The position numbers and the translations under genes were made by a program. The notes below the pieces were generated by a model. That model saw nothing but the letters and a program-made list of their open reading frames with translations, did no database searches and was not told the origin of the DNA. From an uncultured Latescibacterota bacterium (GTDB lineage: Bacteria > Latescibacterota > UBA2968 > UBA8231), in assembly GCA_951813615.1 (NCBI GenBank), contig OX638377.1:1426001-1490000 (forward strand): a stretch of 64,000 nt of DNA. The letters run 5' to 3'. How positions within the stretch are numbered: the stretch's first letter is position 1; each line of letters starts with the position of its first letter. Positions 43,818-53,062 of this stretch are shown piece by piece.

Positions 43818-45062
43818 ATGCCTTACCGGTTGCTCAAATACGGCTTGGGGCGATCGCGTCCCGCGCCGCGCATGTTCCGCTCGCCCGAGCGGTTGCGCGA
43901 CAGCTATGAAGTAGTGATCATCGGCGGCGGTGGGCACGGGCTGGCCGCGGCGCACTATCTCGCCCAAGAGCACGGCATCAGCGACATCGCCGTCTTGGAG
44001 CAGGGTTACATCGGCCACGGCGGCACCGGCCGCAACACCGCGATTATCCGCTCGAATTATCTGACGGAAGAGGGCGCGCGCTTTTACCAGTTCAGCGTGG
44101 ATCTGTACCGCGATTTGTCGCGGAAGCTCGACTACAACCTGTTCTACTCCGAGCGCGGTCACTTCACCTTGGCGCACACGCCGGCCGCGCTGCGCACCCA
44201 GCGCTGGCGCGCAGAGGTCAACAAGCATCTCGGCATCAATTCCGAGGTCGTCGGCCCGGAGTTCATTAAAAAGACCATCCCCGAGATCGACCTGAACTGC
44301 GGCGGGTACCAACCGCCCATTGTCGGCGCGCTCTACCACCCGCCGGGTGCGATCGCTCGCCACGACGCCGTGGCGTGGGCGTATGCGCGCGGGGCCGATA
44401 GCAAAGGCGTGGAAATCCACCAGCAGACCAGTGTCACCGGCATTGAAATCGCCGATGGCAGGGTCGCGGGCGTGCACACGGATCGCGGTTTTATCCAGAC
44501 GCGCAAGGTGCTCAGCGCGGTGGCGGGCTGGACGCCGCAGATACAGCGGATGGTCGGCTTGCGCTCACCGCTGGTGGTACATCCGCTACAGGCGTTTGTC
44601 ACCGAACCGTTCAAGCCGTGGCTCGACGCGATTGTCGTATCGGCCAGTCTGCACACGTACGTCAGCCAATCCTCGCGCGGTGAGTTGGTCGCTGGTGCGT
44701 CTTTGGATCCTTACGAGCTGACGTCCATGCGTTCGACGCTCGACTTTGCCGAGGGCTTAGCCGGCCACATGCTCGACCTCTTTCCCTGCTTGGGCGACGT
44801 CAAGGTGCTGCGCCAGTGGGCTGGCTTGTGCGACATGACTCCGGATTTTTCGCCGCTCATGGGGACGACGCCGATTGCGGGTTTTTACATTGACGCGGGC
44901 TGGGGCACGTGGGGCTTTAAGGCCTCGCCGGTCTGCGGCTATACCATGGCTCACACCATCGCCCACGACGAGGATCATCCGCTGATTCGCGCCTTTAATT
45001 TGTCGCGCTTTGGCGCGTTTGAGTTGGTCGGCGAGAAGGGAGCGGCGTCCGTTGGCCACTAG
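43818..45062 (+). CDS. mgdA: FAD-dependent oxidoreductase, sarcosine oxidase beta / N-methylglutamate dehydrogenase subunit A-like
   Basis: This 414-aa DAO-family flavoprotein has the dinucleotide fold YEVVIIGGGGHGLAAAHYLAQEHG near residue 35, HGGTGRNTAIIRSNYL (SoxB-type), AGWTPQIQRMVGL and a closing GFYIDAGWGTWGFKASPVCG. SoxB binds FAD and FMN and oxidises N-methyl groups. It is followed by delta and alpha subunit genes. In the NMG pathway MgdABCD oxidises N-methylglutamate, releasing formaldehyde-level carbon to tetrahydrofolate. AGAGGAGAG lies about 12 bases before the ATG. Confidence 0.85.
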   Translation: MPYRLLKYGLGRSRPAPRMFRSPERLRDSYEVVIIGGGGHGLAAAHYLAQEHGISDIAVLEQGYIGHGGTGRNTAIIRSNYLTEEGARFYQFSVDLYRDLSRKLDYNLFYSERGHFTLAHTPAALRTQRWRAEVNKHLGINSEVVGPEFIKKTIPEIDLNCGGYQPPIVGALYHPPGAIARHDAVAWAYARGADSKGVEIHQQTSVTGIEIADGRVAGVHTDRGFIQTRKVLSAVAGWTPQIQRMVGLRSPLVVHPLQAFVTEPFKPWLDAIVVSASLHTYVSQSSRGELVAGASLDPYELTSMRSTLDFAEGLAGHMLDLFPCLGDVKVLRQWAGLCDMTPDFSPLMGTTPIAGFYIDAGWGTWGFKASPVCGYTMAHTIAHDEDHPLIRAFNLSRFGAFELVGEKGAASVGH

Positions 45063-45080
45063 CCACGCAAGGGGGCGGTC

Positions 45081-45344
45081 GTGAAAATCCTCACCTGTCC
45101 AATCAACGGGCCGCGTCCGCTCGCGGAATTCGTCTTCGGCGGCGAGGTGCGTCCCATGCCCGATCCCAAGCAAGCGGATGATGCTGGGTGGGCCGACTAC
45201 GTGTTCAACCGCTCCGGCGAGCCGGGTATTCAGCGCGAGTGGTGGTACCACAGTGCCAGCAGCACTTGGTTTATCGCCGAGCGCGACACGGCCCGCGACG
45301 AGATCGTTCGCACCTATTTGTGGGGCGAGGAGGACCAAGCGTGA
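45081..45344 (+). CDS. mgdB: Sarcosine oxidase delta / N-methylglutamate dehydrogenase subunit B-like
   Basis: This 87-aa protein matches SoxD in size and pattern: CPINGPRPLAEFVFGGEVRPMPD, WADYVFNRSGEPGIQREWWYHSASSTWFIAERDTARDEI. SoxD is a small zinc-binding subunit of heterotetrameric sarcosine oxidases. The start is GTG at 45081. Its stop overlaps the GTG of the alpha subunit (GTGA). Confidence 0.88.
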   Translation: MKILTCPINGPRPLAEFVFGGEVRPMPDPKQADDAGWADYVFNRSGEPGIQREWWYHSASSTWFIAERDTARDEIVRTYLWGEEDQA

Positions 45345-48223
45345 AGCGCCGCCTGCCCGCACAGCCCGGGGAGTGGATCGACCGGACGCAGCCCATTGAA
45401 TTCCGCTTTGAAGGCGAGGCATTCAGCGGTTTTGCCGGCGATGTGATCGCCAGTGCGCTAATGGCCAATGGCGTGCAGATGATGGGGCGCAGCTTCAAGT
45501 ACCACCGGCCGCGCGGGGTGTACAGCTTGGCCGGCCACGACGCCAATGCACTGTTTACAGACGGCGAGCGCACGCATCTGCGCGGTGATAGCGAGCCGTT
45601 GGCCCTGGGCATGGATCTGCGGGCCGTCAACACCATCGGCGGGTTGAAACGCGATCTGTTCAAGTGGTTGGAGTCTTTGGGCCGCTTCATGCCGGTGGGT
45701 TTTTACTACAAGGCATTTCACCGCCCTCGATGGCTTTTCCCCTTCCACGAGCGGATCATTCGCCAGATCGCGGGCTTGGGCCAGATCAACCGCGACCAAG
45801 AGGCCACGGCTAGTCCCAAGAAGTACGCTTGGTGCGATGTGCTGGTCGTGGGTGGCGGTGCGGCCGGGCTGGAGGCGGCAAGGGCCGCGGGAGAAGCCGG
45901 TGCCCGCGTTTTGCTGGTCGAGGAACAGGCGCGTGTGGGCGGCAGCATGGCTTGGCAGGGCCGCGACTCCGCAGTACAAGCGCTCGTCGCAGCTCTGTCC
46001 GCTCTCCCAAATGTCGAGGTACGCTGCGGGACGGTGGCCGGCGGCCATTACACCGACGGATGGATCGCCCTATTTGACGCCGTGCGGATGACCAAGGTGC
46101 GAGCCGGGGCGGTCGTCTATGCCAACGGCGCGATTGAGCAGCCGGCGGTCTTTGGGCACAATGATCTGCCGGGTGTACTGCTCGGGTCGGCCGCCCAGCG
46201 GTTGGTGAAGTTGTACGCGGTCAAACCCTGCGACCGCATGGTGGTGCTAGCGGCCAATAGCGATGCGTACAGGATGGCGCTGGACATGCTCGATGCGGGA
46301 GTCGAGGTGGCAGCCATTGCCGATTTGCGTCCCGACGCGGCATCGTCGGCTCTAGCGGAAAAAATCACCGCAGCCGGGGTGCCGATCCACAGCGGCTGCG
46401 CCGTCTATACGGCGGTGCCCAATGGCCAGAAGACCGGCCTACGCGGTGCCGTGGTAGCCCCGTTCTTTTTAGATGGCACCACCATAGACGCTCAGCGCGG
46501 CAAAGAGATCGCCTGCGACGGCCTTGCCACTTCGGTCGGCTGGATGCCCAACGCCGCACTGCCCAGCCAAGCGGGGGTGCAATTCGCGTACGACGAAGCG
46601 CTGGAGCAACTCGTGCCACATTGGTGTCCAGCCGGGGTTTTTGTCGCCGGGCGCGTTCGCGGGGTGTACGATCTAGACGCGCAGCGGGAAGACGGGCGGG
46701 TCGCTGGGCTTAGGGCAGCACACTACGCTGGCCACGGCGCTGGCGAAGTGCCCGCGCCTCCGCCACCGGTGCACGAACCTCGCAGTCACAGCTATCCGAT
46801 TTTCGCCCATCCGAGCAAAAAGAACTTCGTGGATTTCGACGAGGATTTGCACTTGACGGATTTCGTCGATGCCCACCAAGAAGGCTACGATAGCGTCGAA
46901 CTGCTCAAGCGCTACAGCACTGTGGGGATGGGGCCGAGCCAGGGCAAGCTATCCAACATGAATGCGATGCGGATCTTGGCCAACCTCAACGACGACACCC
47001 TCACCGCGACCGGCTCGACGACCGCCCGTCCCTTCTACCAGCCAGTGCCGCTGGGGCATTTGGCCGGTCGGCGCTTCCACCCGATGCGCCGGACGGCGAT
47101 TCACGATTGGCATTGCGAACACGGCGCAGTCTTTGCCCACGCCGGCGACTGGTATCGGCCCGAGTACTATGCCTGCGGCGACACCAGCCGCGACGAGTGC
47201 ATTGTGCAGGAGGCGCAGCAGGTGCGGTCAGGTCTAGGGATTATTGATGTGAGCACGCTGGGCAAATTGCAGGTCAGCGGTCCGGACGCTGGCGAGCTAC
47301 TCGAACGCCTCTATACAGGCCGCTTCAAGAAGCTGTCGATGGGCCGCTGTCGCTACGGCGTGGCGCTCGACGAGAGCGGGGTCGTAATCGAGGACGGGGT
47401 GATTGCGCGGCTGGGCGAGGACCGCTTCTACGCGACCACGACTAGCAGCGGCGCGGCGGCCTTTTATCGAGAGATGCTGCGCTGGGCCGCGATTTGGGGC
47501 TTGGACGTGACCTTGAGCAATGTTACGGGACAACTGGCGGCGTTCAATCTGGCCGGTCCAGAAAGCCGCGACGCGCTGGCGGGGTTGACGGACATCGATT
47601 TGCGGCCGGGGCCTTTCTCCTATCTGCGGGTGCGCGAGGGTGAAGTGGCCGGGGTGCGGGCAATGGTGATGCGGGTGGGCTTTGTCGGCGAACTGGGATA
47701 CGAGATTCACGTGCCGGCTTGGGAGGGGGAGCACGTATGGCGGACGCTGGTGGAGGCCGGTGCGCGGCCCTTTGGGGTGGAGGCGCAGCGCCTGTTGCGC
47801 TTGGAAAAAGGGCACTTGATCGTCGGCCACGACACGGACGCGCTGACCTATCCCCAAGAAGCGGGGTTGGCGTGGGCCATTGGCAAAAAAAAGCGCTTCT
47901 TCGTCGGCCAGCGCAGTATGCAAATCTACGCTGCGCGTCCAGCTCGGCGCACGCTCGTCGGCGTGCGATGGCCCGCTGATTTTGCCGACAAGCTGCCCGA
48001 GGAGTGCAACTTGATCATGCGGGAGGGATGGATCGCCGGTCGCATAACCAGCATCGCCCCGGTCTCGACGCTGGGTTATCCGCTGGGCTTGGCCTTTGTC
48101 GAAGCGGATATGGCCGCACCCGGCACGCAGGTGGAAGTGCGCTTGGACGACGGCTCGACGAGCACGGCGGCAGTGACCGCGCTGCCCTTTTACGACCCCG
48201 AGGACGAGCGGCAGAAGCTGTGA
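45341..48223 (+). CDS. mgdC: Sarcosine oxidase alpha / N-methylglutamate dehydrogenase subunit C-like
   Basis: This 960-aa protein has the three-part SoxA architecture. It begins with a Fer2_4-like N-terminus (IEFRFEGEAFSGFAGDVIASALMANGV, residues ~15-100). An NAD/FAD Rossmann domain (DVLVVGGGAAGLEAARAAGEAGARVLLVEE, near 165) and a C-terminal aminomethyltransferase (GCV_T) folate-binding domain follow (VQEAQQVRSGLGIIDVSTLGKLQVSG ... RLEKGHLIVGHDTDALTYPQEAGLAWAI). It transfers the oxidised methyl carbon to tetrahydrofolate. The start is GTG with GAGGAGG upstream. A much longer upstream frame overlaps mgdB and is discarded. Confidence 0.9.
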   Translation: MKRRLPAQPGEWIDRTQPIEFRFEGEAFSGFAGDVIASALMANGVQMMGRSFKYHRPRGVYSLAGHDANALFTDGERTHLRGDSEPLALGMDLRAVNTIGGLKRDLFKWLESLGRFMPVGFYYKAFHRPRWLFPFHERIIRQIAGLGQINRDQEATASPKKYAWCDVLVVGGGAAGLEAARAAGEAGARVLLVEEQARVGGSMAWQGRDSAVQALVAALSALPNVEVRCGTVAGGHYTDGWIALFDAVRMTKVRAGAVVYANGAIEQPAVFGHNDLPGVLLGSAAQRLVKLYAVKPCDRMVVLAANSDAYRMALDMLDAGVEVAAIADLRPDAASSALAEKITAAGVPIHSGCAVYTAVPNGQKTGLRGAVVAPFFLDGTTIDAQRGKEIACDGLATSVGWMPNAALPSQAGVQFAYDEALEQLVPHWCPAGVFVAGRVRGVYDLDAQREDGRVAGLRAAHYAGHGAGEVPAPPPPVHEPRSHSYPIFAHPSKKNFVDFDEDLHLTDFVDAHQEGYDSVELLKRYSTVGMGPSQGKLSNMNAMRILANLNDDTLTATGSTTARPFYQPVPLGHLAGRRFHPMRRTAIHDWHCEHGAVFAHAGDWYRPEYYACGDTSRDECIVQEAQQVRSGLGIIDVSTLGKLQVSGPDAGELLERLYTGRFKKLSMGRCRYGVALDESGVVIEDGVIARLGEDRFYATTTSSGAAAFYREMLRWAAIWGLDVTLSNVTGQLAAFNLAGPESRDALAGLTDIDLRPGPFSYLRVREGEVAGVRAMVMRVGFVGELGYEIHVPAWEGEHVWRTLVEAGARPFGVEAQRLLRLEKGHLIVGHDTDALTYPQEAGLAWAIGKKKRFFVGQRSMQIYAARPARRTLVGVRWPADFADKLPEECNLIMREGWIAGRITSIAPVSTLGYPLGLAFVEADMAAPGTQVEVRLDDGSTSTAAVTALPFYDPEDERQKL

Positions 48224-48296
48224 GGGGCTAGATGCCACTCGACATTGGTAAGCTGCATCCGCAAAAAGTAAAGGCTAGTCAGTACAACCGGTCCTC

Positions 48297-50819
48297 TCAA
48301 AATGCCTTCTTCGCACTCAGGCTCCAGTGCCCCTCTTGGTGATCCAGTCTGCGGGTGTATTCTACATTGAGATAATCGAGCAGGGTCAGCGATAGGCCGA
48401 GCTCGTGGTGGAGGAGTGTAGATGGGGCCTCGGCAAGGCCCCAAACTCGGCCCGAAGCCCCGTGCAGTGCCCAGCCCAATCCCCAGCGCTGGGCGCGCCA
48501 CCCCAGTCCCAACCGCTCGAAGAGGCCGATCCGCCAGCGCTGTTCCCAGAAAAATCCCGCGTAGTGTTGGCCTGTGTATGGGCGGTTGTGCAGGGTTTTA
48601 AATGTGCCAAAAGGGGCGACGATCACCAGACTAGCATCTAGGGTCCCGTGGCGCTGAATCGGCACCTGACCAAGACCCGCACCGGCCTGGAGCCGATAGT
48701 TGGACTCAGCCGGCCAGAGTCTGCCCCGCGTTGGTTCGACGTGCCAGTCGAGCCGGGCATCTAGGCGGACAAAACGGGCAAAGCTCCCCATCCATTCGTC
48801 GCTGTACTCGGCCGCGAGTCGGGTGCGATGCCACGCCTTGGGGTCGAGTCCCCCTAGATCGAGCACCAGTTCCAGTGACGTCATGCGCCCGGCGCGGATC
48901 GGGGGATTATCCCTATAGGTCAGGTCACGGCCAGCGCAGAGGTGCTTATAGACGTAACTGTCTTTGGACTGCGTGCGGCAGAAGCTGAAGTCTGTCTCCT
49001 TGCGCAAACTGCTATGCCGTTCCCGATTGAACGCCAATGTTAGGACGCTGTGTTGCTGCGCCAAGCGATAGCCTGCCTCGGCGCGCCAGCGGGTCCGCCA
49101 GTAGAAGTCGAAGTAGTCGTCGAGACTGAGCAGAAAGGGATAGCTGTTGTCGGCGAGTGTATAGAGCGACGAAGGATAGCGTGGAACGGTGCCGCGCTGG
49201 TAGTACAGGCCCGTGAAGCTACGGCCATCTGCACCCCAAGTTCGCTTTGATCCCACGCCCGCAAAAAAGCGCCCGTGCCCGGTGTTGTAGCCTCCCTTGA
49301 AGTAGACCCCCGTGCGCTGGCCGAGCAGGTTAGTGCCGCGCCAGCGCGCGCCGAAATGCAGCGCATCGACGCGGTTGGTCCACAGCTCCGGGGTGAGCTT
49401 GCCCCTAGCTGCTGCCGGGATTTCTACTACGTGCAGGCCGAGGAACGTCAGGCTCGTGTCGAGGTGGACCCCGGTCACCCCGGCGACGACATCGCGCAAG
49501 AGCGCGTCGTTGACCAAGCTTTTTCGCGCCAGCGGATCCTCCTCGATCACAGCGGGTACCTCCTCGCCCACCCGCTGTTCGTAGAGCCGGTAGAGTGCGG
49601 AGACCGCCTGCTTGGCCAGCGGCTTGAACCCTTGTTGCAAGTCCGCAAAAGCCTGCGCTTCTCGGCGGGTCAAGGGCCGCTCCGCTCGCCGTTTGTCTAG
49701 GAACTTGTCCCAGGTTGGCGAGTGCGGCTCGACCAAGAGGGTTTGTCCTACGTTGAACGCATAATCGATCGACGGCGCGTCGAACTCATAGCCCCTGAGC
49801 CAGGTCCAGCCGCGTAGCCGCGCCTGTGGTGTGGGTGCACCGCGGAGGCGCAGGATGCGTTCGCCGCCGGCTGTTGTGCCCAACCGCCCTTCGATCTCGT
49901 ATTCGGTTTCCACCGGCAACCAAGCTCCATGCGCGAAGCGAGCAAAGTGCTGCCGGAGCCGGTAGCCAAGCCCGTTCTCGGTCGCGAAACCGGCCGGATG
50001 CAGCCGGCGGTTCGGCCATAGCTGCGCCTCTACTAAGGCATACTCGCCGTCTTGGACGACCAGCGCACCCGTCCATCCGGGCAAGGCATTGGTTTTTGGC
50101 TGCATCGAGATGAAGTAGTGGTCGTCCTTGTGGCCGACCAGTTGGAAAGAGTAATGCTCCAGTGCCTGCGGGTGCGTCGGCCCTAAGAAAATTTGTCCGT
50201 GAAGCGCGATTTCGTCGTCGTAGAGGTTGAACAGATACTTCGCCGTGGCAAAAACCTGCATTGAAGCGCTCACGTTGGCCGTGTGCTTTTTGGCCTTTAA
50301 CTGCTCGCGTAGTCCCTGGTCTCGATCCCGATACAGTTCGGCTAGGCTCTCGCGGATCGCCGCGATGTACTGATTGCTGTAGAGGACCTGCCGCGTATGC
50401 GCCTCGACCCGGTAGCGGTGCGCAAGCGGTGCCCACGTGCGTTTGCGGCGGATCACTTCGCGCATGATGCGCACCGCTGGGTCGTCGCCGTCGATAATCA
50501 GGCCTTCGATCTCGAGGGGTATCGGCTGCAAACGGAATTCCAGAGGGCCGGCCTCGTCCACCAGCAACTCGACGGGCGCGTATCCTATGTGCGTCGCCCG
50601 GAGCGTCACTGGCAACGCATCTACCACCAGCCGAAAGGCTCCTTGGCCATCGCCGATAGTCCCCCACGCTTGACCTATCACCTCGATGTTGGCACGCGGC
50701 AAGGGTTCTCCCGTCTCCGCGTCGCGCACTACGCCCTGTACTACGACCTCGGCCTGGGAATCAGCCGCGCAGTATCCTAAGAGGAAGAAGGTGAACCAGA
50801 CTATTATTGGCGGAAACAT
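48297..50819 (-). CDS. DUF5686-like outer-membrane protein with carboxypeptidase-regulatory-like domain
   Basis: This 840-aa protein begins with a signal peptide (MFPPIIVWFTFFLLGYCAADSQA). A CarboxypepD_reg-like domain follows (VVVQGVVRDAETGEPLPRANIEVIG ... ATHIGYAPVELLV). Residues ~115-350 are a conserved family region (VRIMREVIRRKRTWAPLAHRYRVEAHTRQ ... QYIAAIRESLAELY), and the C-terminal ~400 residues alternate like a beta-barrel, ending with F. This is the DUF5686 layout common in Bacteroidota relatives. Function is unknown. It is transcribed against the NMG genes and splits mgdABC from the membrane-protein/mgdD pair. Confidence 0.78.
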   Translation of the reverse strand: MFPPIIVWFTFFLLGYCAADSQAEVVVQGVVRDAETGEPLPRANIEVIGQAWGTIGDGQGAFRLVVDALPVTLRATHIGYAPVELLVDEAGPLEFRLQPIPLEIEGLIIDGDDPAVRIMREVIRRKRTWAPLAHRYRVEAHTRQVLYSNQYIAAIRESLAELYRDRDQGLREQLKAKKHTANVSASMQVFATAKYLFNLYDDEIALHGQIFLGPTHPQALEHYSFQLVGHKDDHYFISMQPKTNALPGWTGALVVQDGEYALVEAQLWPNRRLHPAGFATENGLGYRLRQHFARFAHGAWLPVETEYEIEGRLGTTAGGERILRLRGAPTPQARLRGWTWLRGYEFDAPSIDYAFNVGQTLLVEPHSPTWDKFLDKRRAERPLTRREAQAFADLQQGFKPLAKQAVSALYRLYEQRVGEEVPAVIEEDPLARKSLVNDALLRDVVAGVTGVHLDTSLTFLGLHVVEIPAAARGKLTPELWTNRVDALHFGARWRGTNLLGQRTGVYFKGGYNTGHGRFFAGVGSKRTWGADGRSFTGLYYQRGTVPRYPSSLYTLADNSYPFLLSLDDYFDFYWRTRWRAEAGYRLAQQHSVLTLAFNRERHSSLRKETDFSFCRTQSKDSYVYKHLCAGRDLTYRDNPPIRAGRMTSLELVLDLGGLDPKAWHRTRLAAEYSDEWMGSFARFVRLDARLDWHVEPTRGRLWPAESNYRLQAGAGLGQVPIQRHGTLDASLVIVAPFGTFKTLHNRPYTGQHYAGFFWEQRWRIGLFERLGLGWRAQRWGLGWALHGASGRVWGLAEAPSTLLHHELGLSLTLLDYLNVEYTRRLDHQEGHWSLSAKKAF

Positions 50820-51060
50820 ACGTTGGAATGACTAAACAATACAGGCAAAGGTTCCAAATGAGCGCTCCCCATTTGCCTCGCTCTCTCGCCCTTCCTATCC
50901 TCACCGCTGTATAGCTCTTCTTTAGCTGCCGCGCCGAACCCCTAGAAGCCCCGACCCCAACTCCCGAAATACGGTACGGGACCTTTGCTGAATGTCCGCG
51001 TAGCCGGGGCCTTGGTAGCGTATCAGGCGTTGCTGGGGCGGCGCTAGGAAAGGACTGGTC

Positions 51061-53025
51061 TTGCTCCGACGAATACCGGCTGTCTATCGCCAGCGCGTAG
51101 GGCACCACGACCAGACCACAGGCCGGGGTGCTACAGGGCGCGCCCTGCTCACCGGCGGCCTCTTGGCGGCCCTCATCGCCATCGGCGTGCCCTATGGGGG
51201 CATGGTGATGCAAGGGTCGCGGCTGGGGCTTTCGTCGGCGACGCCGGCGGCGTTTTTCTTGTTATTCGTGTTACTGCTGACCGTGCAGGTGGGCTTGGGG
51301 GCTGTGCGGCGGGAGTGGGCGTTTGGCCGCGGCGAGTTGCTGACGATCTTTGCGATGATGGCGGTGGCCACGGCCATTCCCACGCGTGGCGTGGTGGGGA
51401 TGCTGCTGCCGATGATCACCGGCACCTTCTACTACGCTACTCCAGAAAACCAGTGGGCCGAGTTGATCCATCCCCATTTGGCCGATTGGATGGTCGTCGC
51501 AGACATCGAGGCTATCCGGGACTTTTACGAGGGCGTGGGGCGCGATGCGCCGATCCCTTGGGACGCCTGGTTAGTGCCCTTGGGACATTGGCTGGCGTTC
51601 TACGCGGCGTTCTACTTGGCCTTGATATGCTTGATGAATATCCTGCGCCGCCAGTGGGTGGATAACGAGCGGCTGGCCTATCCCTTAGCGCAAGTGCCGC
51701 TGGCCATGGTCCAAGACGCGGAGGAAAGCCGGCTCGCGCCCTTTTTCCGCCAGCGCCTCGTCTGGCTGGGCTTGGCCGTTCCCTTTGTCCTCGGCAGTTT
51801 AGAGGCGCTGCATCATTATTTCCCCGCCATGCCCTCGCCCGTGCTGGAGACGCGGCTGTCGCTGCTGCGGCAGATCGTGGTCCTGCGCCTCGACATAAAC
51901 TTCCTGATGCTCGGTTTCGCCTACCTCATTGGCGTCCAGCTCTCCTTTAGCCTGTGGGTTTTCTATCTGCTCCACGCCCTGCAAGAGGGCTTGTTGCACA
52001 GTCTGCATTTGCAGCATACCGCCGAATTGGGGACGTGGTCCGATGCGGGGATGGGACATCAGATGATAGGGGCCTGCGCCGTTCTCGTCATTTATGGCTT
52101 GTGGACGGCTCGCGCTCATCTGGCCGAGGTCGGACGCCGCTTTTTGCGTCCGGGGAAAGACGAAGGAGAAATGGCGTCCTATCGCTTCTCCGTAGTTGGG
52201 TTGGTCTTGGGCACAGCGGGCATGGTGGTGTGGCTGTGGCAGAGTGGGCTGCCGATATGGATCGCCGCGTTGGTGGTAGTGGTGGCGCTGGGTCTTTTGG
52301 TGGCGCTGACACGCATCATCGCCGAAGCTGGTACTCCCACTATTACTTCGGGTATGATTCCCGCGGGATTTACCGTCGGTGCTGTCGGGGTGCCGGCCTT
52401 GGGTGCGCCGGGCATGGTGGCGCTGAGCTATACCTTGGTCTGGGTCGGCGATCTGCTGGTTTTTATGACCGCTCCTTTGGCCAATAGCCTGCGCTTGGGC
52501 AGCGAATTGGCGGGGGACCGCCGTCGGTTGCTGTGGGGTTTGGCCGCGGCCATGCTCATCAGCCTTGTGCTATCGACTTGGTACACGCTGCACTTGGCCT
52601 ATACGCACGGAGCCGTCAACCTCCACCGGCAGTATTTTTCCACCTTTGCGGCCGAGCCGTCCAAGTTCGCCGCGCAGCAACTACTCCATCCCACTGGCCC
52701 GGACGCCATTGGCTGGCTGTGGACCGGCGGCGGCGCTTTGCTGATGAGTGCGTTGATTGGTGCGCGCAACCACTGGGCTTGGTGGCCGCTGCATCCTTTG
52801 GGCTTTGCCGCGAGCATGGCTTGGGTTATGAACCATATCTGGTTCTCTATTTTTCTCGCTTGGTTCGTCAAGACCTTGGTTCTCCGCTTTGGGGGCGCAG
52901 CGCTCTACCACAAGACCGTGCCCTTCTTTCTCGGCATAGCCCTCGGTCAGATCGTCACTGCGGGGATCTGGCTCATCGTCGATGGGTTCACTGGGATGGT
53001 GGGCAATCGCCTGCCGGTGTATTAG
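51061..53025 (+). CDS. DUF6785/OPT-like polytopic membrane protein
   Basis: This protein of about 654 aa has some twelve or more hydrophobic helices (LLTGGLLAALIAIGVPYGGMVMQG, FFLLFVLLLTVQVGLGAV, FGRGELLTIFAMMAVATAIPTRGVVGMLLPMITG). The conserved tail is HPLGFAASMAWVMNHIWFSIFLAWFVKTLVLRFGGAALYHKTVPFFLGIALG. Family members are annotated as DUF6784/6785, distantly like OPT transporters. A paralog lies at 59078-60961. The start appears to be TTG at 51061 with AGGAAAGG upstream. It is 37 bases before mgdD on the same strand, so transport of an N-methylated substrate is an attractive but unproven role. Confidence 0.75.
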   Translation: MLRRIPAVYRQRVGHHDQTTGRGATGRALLTGGLLAALIAIGVPYGGMVMQGSRLGLSSATPAAFFLLFVLLLTVQVGLGAVRREWAFGRGELLTIFAMMAVATAIPTRGVVGMLLPMITGTFYYATPENQWAELIHPHLADWMVVADIEAIRDFYEGVGRDAPIPWDAWLVPLGHWLAFYAAFYLALICLMNILRRQWVDNERLAYPLAQVPLAMVQDAEESRLAPFFRQRLVWLGLAVPFVLGSLEALHHYFPAMPSPVLETRLSLLRQIVVLRLDINFLMLGFAYLIGVQLSFSLWVFYLLHALQEGLLHSLHLQHTAELGTWSDAGMGHQMIGACAVLVIYGLWTARAHLAEVGRRFLRPGKDEGEMASYRFSVVGLVLGTAGMVVWLWQSGLPIWIAALVVVVALGLLVALTRIIAEAGTPTITSGMIPAGFTVGAVGVPALGAPGMVALSYTLVWVGDLLVFMTAPLANSLRLGSELAGDRRRLLWGLAAAMLISLVLSTWYTLHLAYTHGAVNLHRQYFSTFAAEPSKFAAQQLLHPTGPDAIGWLWTGGGALLMSALIGARNHWAWWPLHPLGFAASMAWVMNHIWFSIFLAWFVKTLVLRFGGAALYHKTVPFFLGIALGQIVTAGIWLIVDGFTGMVGNRLPVY

Positions 53026-53062
53026 TTTCTGTTGACGGGAGAATGCAAAACATAATTTCGCT

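Noticed and set aside
42957-44477. 506-codon open frame on the minus strand
   Set aside because: It runs antisense across both the ATPase gene and mgdA, each of which has clear family motifs; high GC creates such open shadows.
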